A stretch of 15,875 bases of DNA from an uncultured Methanobrevibacter sp. (GTDB taxonomy: Archaea; Methanobacteriota; Methanobacteria; Methanobacteriales; Methanobacteriaceae). The DNA lies in assembly GCF_934746965.1 (NCBI RefSeq), contig NZ_CAKVFS010000014.1:1-15875 (forward strand), read 5' to 3'. Under the pieces are notes generated by a model. That model worked only from the letters and a program-made list of their open reading frames with translations. It was not told the DNA's origin and did not search any database. Position numbers and translations under genes: made by a program. Of the stretch, positions 6,412-13,413 are shown piece by piece (the stretch's first letter is position 1; the number at the start of each line of letters is the position of its first letter).

Positions 6412-7836
6412 ATGGTAAAACTTACTATGGAGCCTGTAACACGTATTGAAGGTCACGCTAAAATTACTGTACAGCTCGATGATGATGGAAATGTGGTAGA
6501 TACAAAATTACACGTTATGGAATTCAGAGGTTTTGAAAAATTCTTACAAGGCCGTCCAATTGAAGAAGTAGCTAGAATTGTACCAAGAATCTGTGGTATT
6601 TGTGATGTTCAACACCACTTAGCAGCTGCAAAAGCTACTGATCAAATTTTCGGTTTTGAAGATGAAAAAATCTTACCTGCAGCATACAAAATGAGAGAAA
6701 TTATGAACTGGGGTTCATTCATGCACTCCCACGCACTTCATTTCTACTTCTTAGCTGCACCAGATTTAATAATTCCTGACGGAACTAGAAAAACCAGAAA
6801 TGTTTTCCAAATTATCAAAGATCAACCTGATATTGCACTCCAAGCAATTGAACTTAGGAGAAATGGTTTAGAAATTGTAAGAAAAATCGGTGGTCGTCCA
6901 ATTCACCCAACTTCCTCTACTCCTGGAGGTATTTCAACTGAATTAGATGATGAAACTCAAAAAGATTTATTACAAAGAGCTCAAAGAAACGTAGAATTAG
7001 CACAAGCTACTCTTGACTTAGCTAAACCAATCTTTGAAGAAAAAATGGACTTAATCAAATCTTTAGGTTACTTTGGTGACACCAGACACTGTGGTCTTGT
7101 AAATGATGGTGTATGGGATGTTTACAACGGTAATGTAAGAATTAAAGATGTTGATGGTAGTATTTACACTGAATACAAAAACTTAGAATACAAAGATATT
7201 GTTGCTGAACATGTAAAACCTCACTCCTGGTTAAAATTCCCATATATTAAAGAATTAGGATATCCTGAAGGTATTTACAGAGTAGCACCATTATCTAGGA
7301 TTAACGTTGCTGATAAAATGCCAGATGCAGCACCTCTTGCACAAGCTGCATTTGAAGAATTCCATGACAAATTTGGATATGCACAAGCACCATTATTATT
7401 CCACTGGGCTAGACTTATTGAATTATTAGCAGCTGCTGAATGTGCTGCTGATGCATTAGACCAAGATTTATCTGGTGAAAAATTCCCAGAAGAATTAGAA
7501 AGAACTGCTGGTGAAGGTGCAGGTATTGTAGAAGCTGCTCGTGGTACTTTAATACACAACTATGCATGTGATGACAATGGTTTAGTAACTGAAGCTAACA
7601 TTGTTGTAGCTACTATTCAAAACAACCCTGCTATGGAAATGGGTATTCAACAAGTAGCTAAAGATTACATCAAACCTGGTGTAGAAGTAGACGATAAAAT
7701 ATTCAACTTAATGGAAATGGTTATCAGAGCATACGACCCATGTTTATCTTGTGCAACTCATACTATGGATAGCCAAATGAGATTAGCTGAAGTAGATATT
7801 GTAGACAGTGAAGGAAACATCATTAAAAAATTCTAA
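6412..7836 (+). CDS. mvhA: MvhA, F420-non-reducing hydrogenase large subunit
   Basis: 474 residues. This is the NiFe active-site subunit that splits H2. The N-terminal metal motif RICGICDVQHH gives C61 and C64, and the C-terminal DPCLSCATH gives C444 and C447. H450 is followed by 24 residues (beginning TMDSQMRLAE), which a maturation protease would be expected to remove after nickel insertion; no such protease gene lies in this window. The N-terminal MEPVTRIEGHAKI is the usual large-subunit start. Codon use differs from the flanking genes: 13 of 19 Phe codons are TTC, while marker 14 uses only TTT, and AAC, ATC and CAC are frequent, as expected for a highly expressed gene. mvhB follows after 16 bases. 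Confidence 0.96.
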   Translation: MVKLTMEPVTRIEGHAKITVQLDDDGNVVDTKLHVMEFRGFEKFLQGRPIEEVARIVPRICGICDVQHHLAAAKATDQIFGFEDEKILPAAYKMREIMNWGSFMHSHALHFYFLAAPDLIIPDGTRKTRNVFQIIKDQPDIALQAIELRRNGLEIVRKIGGRPIHPTSSTPGGISTELDDETQKDLLQRAQRNVELAQATLDLAKPIFEEKMDLIKSLGYFGDTRHCGLVNDGVWDVYNGNVRIKDVDGSIYTEYKNLEYKDIVAEHVKPHSWLKFPYIKELGYPEGIYRVAPLSRINVADKMPDAAPLAQAAFEEFHDKFGYAQAPLLFHWARLIELLAAAECAADALDQDLSGEKFPEELERTAGEGAGIVEAARGTLIHNYACDDNGLVTEANIVVATIQNNPAMEMGIQQVAKDYIKPGVEVDDKIFNLMEMVIRAYDPCLSCATHTMDSQMRLAEVDIVDSEGNIIKKF

Positions 7837-7852
7837 TTGAGGGGTTTTAATA

Positions 7853-9094
7853 ATGATAGTATTTAATGAAGATGGCTGTATAAGGTGTGGTGCTTGTGAA
7901 GGTACCTGCCCAACCTCAGCTATTGATGTAACACCTACTTCCATTATTCACTGTGATACTTGTGGTGGAGAACCAAAATGTGCTGATGTTTGTCCTGAAG
8001 GTGCATTAAAAGTAGAAACCTATTCTATTGCAGAAGATGCTGAAGATCAAGTAAGATTAGTTTTCAATTCTACTTTATGTAACTCCTGTGGTAAATGTGC
8101 TGAAGCTTGCCCACAAGACACTATTAAACTTACAGGAAACGACTTAATGGGAGTTGAAGGTTTCTGTGTAATGTGTCAAAAATGTGTAGACATTTGTCCG
8201 GTTGAAGTAATTGGTATTCCAGGTATTGTAGAACCTAAAGGCGAACCTATTGACCTTGAAGGTAAAGGACCTATTTACATTAATAATTGTGTAGGTTGTG
8301 GAACTTGTGTAGATCCATGTCCTGTTGATGCAATTACTCTTGATGAAATTGGTGGAACAATAACTATTGCTGATGATGTTTGTATTAAATGTGGTTTATG
8401 TTCCCAAACTTGTCCTTGGAATGCAGTATTCATATCTGAGAAAAAACCTGCAAAACGTGGAAAAGACATTAAAGCTTTCGATTTAGAATTAGCTAAATGT
8501 ATTGGATGTAACACTTGTGTTGAAGCATGTCCAGGTAACTTTATTAAAGCTAATAATGCTAATTTATCTGTATTGCTTCCAGATGCATGTGCTGCATGTA
8601 AATTATGTGTAGAACTTTGTCCTACTGATGCATTAAATATGAATGTTGAATGGGCTGATGGAATTCCTGCAGATACTGAAGGATTAGGTTATGATGCTGA
8701 AAAATGTGACTTTATTGGTGCATGTGCTAATAAATGTCCTACTGAAGCAATTCGTGTAGTAACTAACTCTGGTATGTTATGCCCAGCATTAGAAGAAACT
8801 GATGCAGAACCATCTTTTACAAGTTGTATTAGATGTGGAGCATGTGCAGCAGTATGTTCAAATGATGCTTTATCTGTTGGAACAATAGAAAAAGTTATTA
8901 ATGGCGAAACTGTATCTAGAGATAGGATAGAATTCAACCCATACAAATGTAATGAATGTGGTGACTGTATCGAAGCATGTCCATATAATATGCTCCATGC
9001 AACAGGTAATGATAAATTCCCAATCATGGGATTCTGTACTTTATGTGGTCAATGTATCGAAGCATGTCCTAAACACGCATTATATGATGCATAG
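7853..9094 (+). CDS. mvhB: MvhB polyferredoxin
   Basis: 413 residues, about the known length of MvhB, a polyferredoxin described with twelve [4Fe-4S] sites. I count twelve tandem ferredoxin-type motifs. Ten have the regular CxxCxxCxxxC spacing. Motif 2 (C34, C37, C43, C47) has a three-residue insertion, CDTCGGEPKCADVC. Motif 9 (C285, C291, C295) lacks its second cysteine, with I288 in its place. Motif 10 ends in CS rather than CP. The function is presumed to be storage or transfer of low-potential electrons near the Mvh-Hdr complex; it is not needed in the purified complex. It starts 16 bases after mvhA with a TTGAGGGG site and ends in a terminator hairpin, closing the operon. Cytosolic. Confidence 0.94.
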   Translation: MIVFNEDGCIRCGACEGTCPTSAIDVTPTSIIHCDTCGGEPKCADVCPEGALKVETYSIAEDAEDQVRLVFNSTLCNSCGKCAEACPQDTIKLTGNDLMGVEGFCVMCQKCVDICPVEVIGIPGIVEPKGEPIDLEGKGPIYINNCVGCGTCVDPCPVDAITLDEIGGTITIADDVCIKCGLCSQTCPWNAVFISEKKPAKRGKDIKAFDLELAKCIGCNTCVEACPGNFIKANNANLSVLLPDACAACKLCVELCPTDALNMNVEWADGIPADTEGLGYDAEKCDFIGACANKCPTEAIRVVTNSGMLCPALEETDAEPSFTSCIRCGACAAVCSNDALSVGTIEKVINGETVSRDRIEFNPYKCNECGDCIEACPYNMLHATGNDKFPIMGFCTLCGQCIEACPKHALYDA

Positions 9095-9131
9095 GTGTAA
9101 TTTACACCTTTCATCATTTTATTTTTTTTTT
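9094..9131 (+). terminator. mvh operon terminator
   Basis: GGTGTA (9094-9099) and TACACC (9103-9108) form a perfect six-pair stem around a three-base loop. The first G is the last base of the mvhB stop codon. A T-rich stretch follows, ending in a run of ten T (9122-9131). pyrC ends at 9138 on the other strand, so the element also separates two convergent units. Confidence 0.65.
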
Positions 9132-9137
9132 AAAAAA

Positions 9138-10382
9138 TTAGATTTTATTTATTATTACTTTACCATCAATTATAGTCATTACTGATTCACCAATATATTT
9201 TTGACCATCAAATGGAGAGTACTCTGCTTTTGTTTTAAAATTTTCAATATTAAATTTACCTTCTTTTTTCAAATCAATAACTGTAAAATCAGCATCTTTT
9301 CCAATAGCTATTGATCCTTTATTTTTTAAATGATAAGTTTTTGCAGCATTTTCAGATAATATTTTTGGAATTAATTTTAAATCAAGATTTCCTTTGTTAA
9401 CTTGAGTTAATAAAAGTGGAACTACTGTTTCAAGTCCAGGAATTCCTGGTGAAGAACTCCACACTCCATGATTTTTATCTTCTAATGTGTGAGGAGCATG
9501 ATCAGTTCCAATAATTGATTTTTCATCAATATCATTAATATTTATTTTATCTGTTGTTGTTCTTAAAGGAGGATTTGTTTTAATCATTGTTCCATAAGTG
9601 TTATATGCATTATTATTTAATAGTAAATGGTGGGGTGTAAATTCATAGCTTATATTATTGGATTTAGCTAGTTCTAATGATTTTTTAGAACTTAAATGAC
9701 ATATGTGTAATTTTAAATCATTTTTGTTAGCTAATTCAATAGCTTGTTTTACTGATTTGTCTTCTGCTTTAGCAGGTCTTCCATAACTATAATCGATTGG
9801 AATGTTTTCTTCTTTTTGTTTTAATTTATTAGTTTCTTCGTTTACAATAGTTTTATTTTCACAATGTGTAGCTACAAGACCATTATATGAAGTAGTTTCT
9901 TTTAATGTTTTTAAATCTTCAAATATTTGTTCTAAAGTGTTATCATCTTCCAAATCCATAAATATTTTAAAAGATATTGGATTTAATGTGATTATTTTTT
10001 CCATTTCTTTTAGTGTATTCCATCCTGCTTGAAGTTCATAATTCACAACACTTTTTTTATCAGCAATTTTTATTTTTTCTTTCAATGCTTTGTATGTGTT
10101 TGTTTGTGGGAGAGTATTTGGCATATCTATAACTGTTGTAAATCCACCATTTGCGGCACTTAAGCTACCTGTTTTAAAATCTTCTTTTTGAGTTAATCCC
10201 GGATCTCTAAAATGAACATGAGGGTCAATAAATCCTGGAAGAAGTAATTTTTCTTTAATATCAATTTTTTTACTTCCTTCAAATGGAATTTTGGATATTT
10301 TGCCTATTTTTCCATTTTTAATTCCGATATAGAAATTTCCAGGTTTATTTAATAATTTACAATTTTCAAGTATAGTGTCCAT
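9138..10382 (-). CDS. pyrC: Dihydroorotase
   Basis: 414 residues, the length of class I dihydroorotases. It cyclises N-carbamoyl-aspartate to dihydroorotate in de novo pyrimidine synthesis in the cytosol. The amidohydrolase metal site is complete: DPHVHFRDPG with H55 and H57, the putative carboxylatable K139 (SFKIFMD), H173 (ATHCEN), H226 and H229 (HICHLSS), and D294 (GTDHAPHT). PGLETVVPLLL and a C-terminal GSIAIGKDADFTVIDL follow as in the family. The start is the ATG at 10380-10382 with AAGGAG about eight bases upstream on the minus strand. It is monocistronic here, convergent with mvhB and divergent from the adhesin gene. Allantoinase or hydantoinase is less likely given the motif set. Confidence 0.92.
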   Translation of the reverse strand: MDTILENCKLLNKPGNFYIGIKNGKIGKISKIPFEGSKKIDIKEKLLLPGFIDPHVHFRDPGLTQKEDFKTGSLSAANGGFTTVIDMPNTLPQTNTYKALKEKIKIADKKSVVNYELQAGWNTLKEMEKIITLNPISFKIFMDLEDDNTLEQIFEDLKTLKETTSYNGLVATHCENKTIVNEETNKLKQKEENIPIDYSYGRPAKAEDKSVKQAIELANKNDLKLHICHLSSKKSLELAKSNNISYEFTPHHLLLNNNAYNTYGTMIKTNPPLRTTTDKININDIDEKSIIGTDHAPHTLEDKNHGVWSSSPGIPGLETVVPLLLTQVNKGNLDLKLIPKILSENAAKTYHLKNKGSIAIGKDADFTVIDLKKEGKFNIENFKTKAEYSPFDGQKYIGESVMTIIDGKVIINKI

Positions 10383-10548
10383 TTTTTATTCTCCTTTTTA
10401 ATCTTATATTTATTAGTTAAACCTAATAATTTTTTAGTTGGTTATTTTATTAAAAAGTTTTAAATATGTTACATTTTAATAATTATTTAATAGTCAATTT
10501 TCCTTTAATTTTCATTGACTATCATGGAATTAAATGGAGGTGAAAAAT
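10383..10548. promoter_or_regulatory. Divergent promoter region, pyrC and adhesin-like gene
   Basis: These 166 bases must serve both genes. For pyrC (minus strand) the AAGGAG site lies near 10391-10396, and an inverted repeat TTATTAG/CTAATAA (10410-10416 and 10423-10429) sits just upstream. For the adhesin gene a TATA-like TTTTAAATAT lies near 10459-10468. A perfect nine-base inverted repeat, ATAGTCAAT (10491-10499) and ATTGACTAT (10514-10522), follows near the predicted transcript start, and GGAGGTGA (10536-10543) is the ribosome site. Confidence 0.45.
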
Positions 10549-13179
10549 ATGAACTTTAAATTAAAGATTTTAATTTTAGGATTGTTGTTTGTGTTATGTG
10601 TTAATTCAGTTTCTGCAGTTGATTCTTTGAATAATATGACATTAGATAATAATGTCGTGTTGGATGATTTTAATTATGTTGTTGATAGTACTATTTTAAT
10701 TGATAGTGATATTTCAATTGAATCTAAGGATATTGCTACTGTTTCAGCTAATAATGGAAATAGTATTTTTAATATTTCTAGTGGTGGTAAGTTAACTTTA
10801 TCTAACTTAAATTTAACAGGTGCTAAAGGAATCAATGGTGGTGCTATTTACAATGAAGGTACTTTAATATTAAATAATTGTATTTTTGTAAATAATAAAG
10901 CTAGTTTTGGTGGTGCTATTTACAATAATGGAACATTGATTTTAAATAATTGTACTTTTAAATCTAATGTTGCTTCAGTTAGTGGTGGAGCCATATATAA
11001 TCTTCAAGATGGATCAACTATTAAAAATTCTAATTTCATTGAAAATTATGCAAAAATTAGTAATGGTATTTTGAAAGGTGGTGCAATAGCTAACTTTGCT
11101 AATAATTTTACTGTTGATAACTGCTCTTTTGTAGAAAATCATGTATTTAATACTAATTGGTATAAAAATGGAAAAATGTATGGTGGAGCTATTTATAACT
11201 ATGGAGATAATTTATTAGTTAGAAATTCTAAATTTATTAAAAACTATATTTATGGGTACACAAATAATATGAATAAAAATGTGGATTTATCTGATAAATA
11301 TGGTGGAGCTATTTACTCAAACGCATCTGTTTCAATTTTTACAAATAATGAATTTGATTCAAATGAAATATATGCTATGTTATCTTCTTATGTCACTGAA
11401 AAGATATATTTAAGTAATAAAGGTATAGCTAGTGCTATTTCAGCATATAATAAAGTATTCATAATTAATAATACATTTTCAAATAACTCTGCAGCAAGTG
11501 CTCCTATAGATATTAATGGTGGTGAAGGTTGTCTTATTTTAAATAATACTTTTATTAATAATAATGCACGATCTCTTGCACAATCCATGTGGCTTAGTGG
11601 AAATAATATGGTTATTAGTGGAAATACTTTTTATAGAGATGGAAATGCTACTGATAAAGGTTATTTTGAAGATCCTAGTTATTGGGAAGTTTTTGAAATA
11701 TTAATTGATGGTGGAGTAAATAATACAATTGCATTTAATTATTTCGAAAATTCTAATGGTGTTCATTATCTTAATGCTATAGGTGAAGATAAAACTGCGA
11801 ATTTAACTATTAGTAATAATATATTTAATAATTCCAGGAAATCTATTTCTGTAGAACATGGAAATAATGTTGATATAACTTCAAATATATTTATAAATTC
11901 CACTTATGCAATTGATACTTACACTGGAAGATATATTAATATTAAAAATAATTATTTCTATGGTGGAGGTTCTGATGGTAATTCTCATCAAGGATATGTT
12001 AATATAAATTCTCATTTCACGGTTATTTCAGGAAATGTCTTTAGAAAAGTGGGTAATAATGATAGTTTAGGTCCTATAATTGCTATTATGGTAGTTGATA
12101 ATGTTACAATTACTGGCAATTCTTTTATTGAAAATACTGTTGCACAGGGTAATGGAATTATTTATTCATTATTCGGTGGATTTTATTATATTGATGGTAA
12201 AACTGATGTTGATGGTCCTTTAGGTAATGTTGAAGTTAATAATAATTATTTTGCAAATAATTCTCTTAATGGTGGGGCATTATTTGAATCTATAGCTTCG
12301 AAAATTAATATTGTGAGAAATATTATTGAAAATAATAATGGTTTAATGATTTTAGCTAATGACACATATTACCAAATTCAATATGTCAATTTCACTGATA
12401 ATGAAATTAAAGATTTTACTGGAAATATTGGGGATTATATTTATCTTTATAATTCTAAAAATTTCAATGGATCTGATAATAAAAAATACATGGGAGAAAG
12501 TAGCTCATTTATAAATAAAATATTTGATTTTATTAAAGATTTATGGGATGACTTTTTCAAAGGTAAAGATTCTATTAAAGATCCAACTAAAGTTGATGAC
12601 AATAAGAATATAAGTAATTCTACATCTGAAATTACGAATAATACTGATATTGATAATTCTACAACTAACATTACGAATAATACTGAAATTAATAATACAA
12701 ATGTAAGTAATTCTACATCTAACAACACAGAAATTATTGATAATACTACAAATACAGATAATTCCACATCTGATGTCAATAACACAACCATTCCAGATAA
12801 TAATACTTCTGAAGATAATACTAAAAAGAATGATGATTCTACATCTGAAGGCAATGGTAAAAATACTGAATTTGATAATAATGTTACAGACTCAGATAGT
12901 GATTCTGATGTTGGTGATAGTTTAAATATGTTGCCTTCATATAGTCACAGTGATGAAACTAATAATGGAAATCCTAGTGAATCTAAATCTATAAAATCAA
13001 ATGTTGGTGCAGGTCAAGCTAGTCCACGTTCACCTGGTGCTTCTTCTTCACCAGAAGCTCATGAAATTGAAAAATCCAATGTTTCTAAAAATATTGATGA
13101 TAATAATTATTTGATATTTTTTATTGTGGTTATTGTGGTCATTTTTGCATTGTTAGTTGTTGGATATAAGAAAAAATAA
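10549..13179 (+). CDS. Adhesin-like surface protein with beta-helix, stalk and TM anchor
   Basis: 876 residues from the ATG at 10549. I prefer this start to the ATG at 10534 because GGAGGTGA lies between them. Residues 1-23 are a signal peptide ending SVSA. Residues about 30-640 carry parallel beta-helix repeats with recurring GGAIYN turns and short N-rich rungs; the first two coils are 24 residues apart and share 18 identical bases (10837-10854, 10909-10926). An amphipathic segment with FIKDLWDDFF follows at about 653-675. Residues about 685-765 are a stalk rich in Asn, Ser, Thr and Asp with around sixteen N-X-S/T sequons. Residues 854-873 form a transmembrane helix ending in KKK, so the protein is anchored with its helix outside. 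This is the adhesin-like class of Methanobrevibacter; the ligand is unknown, and a polysaccharide-acting role of the beta-helix cannot be excluded. Confidence 0.88.
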   Translation: MNFKLKILILGLLFVLCVNSVSAVDSLNNMTLDNNVVLDDFNYVVDSTILIDSDISIESKDIATVSANNGNSIFNISSGGKLTLSNLNLTGAKGINGGAIYNEGTLILNNCIFVNNKASFGGAIYNNGTLILNNCTFKSNVASVSGGAIYNLQDGSTIKNSNFIENYAKISNGILKGGAIANFANNFTVDNCSFVENHVFNTNWYKNGKMYGGAIYNYGDNLLVRNSKFIKNYIYGYTNNMNKNVDLSDKYGGAIYSNASVSIFTNNEFDSNEIYAMLSSYVTEKIYLSNKGIASAISAYNKVFIINNTFSNNSAASAPIDINGGEGCLILNNTFINNNARSLAQSMWLSGNNMVISGNTFYRDGNATDKGYFEDPSYWEVFEILIDGGVNNTIAFNYFENSNGVHYLNAIGEDKTANLTISNNIFNNSRKSISVEHGNNVDITSNIFINSTYAIDTYTGRYINIKNNYFYGGGSDGNSHQGYVNINSHFTVISGNVFRKVGNNDSLGPIIAIMVVDNVTITGNSFIENTVAQGNGIIYSLFGGFYYIDGKTDVDGPLGNVEVNNNYFANNSLNGGALFESIASKINIVRNIIENNNGLMILANDTYYQIQYVNFTDNEIKDFTGNIGDYIYLYNSKNFNGSDNKKYMGESSSFINKIFDFIKDLWDDFFKGKDSIKDPTKVDDNKNISNSTSEITNNTDIDNSTTNITNNTEINNTNVSNSTSNNTEIIDNTTNTDNSTSDVNNTTIPDNNTSEDNTKKNDDSTSEGNGKNTEFDNNVTDSDSDSDVGDSLNMLPSYSHSDETNNGNPSESKSIKSNVGAGQASPRSPGASSSPEAHEIEKSNVSKNIDDNNYLIFFIVVIVVIFALLVVGYKKK
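12611..12720 (+). repeat. Short direct repeats in the stalk of adhesin 1
   Basis: Two 17-base words recur exactly: ATTACGAATAATACTGA at 12631-12647 and 12670-12686 (39 bases apart), and TAAGTAATTCTACATCT at 12611-12627 and 12704-12720 (93 bases apart). Both spacings are multiples of three. They encode the sequon-rich stalk, and slippage between them would lengthen or shorten it in frame. Confidence 0.7.
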
Positions 13180-13194
13180 TTTTTAAAATTTTTC

Positions 13195-13224
13195 AAGGAG
13201 GTTATTATTTCCTCTTTTTTTTTT
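13195..13224 (+). terminator. Terminator of adhesin 1
   Basis: AAGGAGG (13195-13201) pairs with CCTCTTT (13211-13217), seven pairs including one G-U, around a nine-base loop. A run of T continues to 13224. The AAGGAGG could be mistaken for a ribosome site, but no start codon follows it at a suitable distance. Confidence 0.55.
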
Positions 13225-13299
13225 AAATTGTTTGTTTTTTTATAATGCAATTTAAGCATGTCTGTTGTAAATAACTTATTTTTGTTTAATTTTATTTTT

Positions 13300-13413
13300 C
13301 TTTTTTTGAAAATATATATTTAAATAATTTAATAACTATATTGAAATATGTCAAAACTATTTTATTTTTCTACAAATATTTTTGATTACATATAAAATGG
13401 AGGATTTGTATTA
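13300..13413 (+). promoter_or_regulatory. Promoter and RBS of the second adhesin gene
   Basis: GAAAATATATATTTAAAT (about 13308-13325) offers a TATA box with a purine-rich element upstream, predicting a start near 13340-13347 and a leader of about 70 bases. TGGAGG (13398-13403) is the ribosome site, ten bases before the ATG at 13414. Confidence 0.5.

Noticed and set aside
8275..9027. Minus-strand open frames under mvhB
   Set aside because: They are antisense to repeated Cys motifs, have no ribosome sites and resemble no protein family.
10534..10548. Upstream ATG for adhesin 1
   Set aside because: The five extra codons contain the GGAGGTGA site itself, so the ATG at 10549 is the natural start.
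10837..10926. CRISPR-like or intergenic tandem repeats
   Set aside because: The 72-base period is the coding repeat of beta-helix turns inside an intact reading frame, with no spacer structure.
12447..12854. Minus-strand open frame of 135 codons
   Set aside because: It mirrors the Asn/Ser/Thr stalk repeats of adhesin 1, giving a Val/Leu/Ser-rich product with no recognisable domain; it is a shadow of low-complexity DNA.
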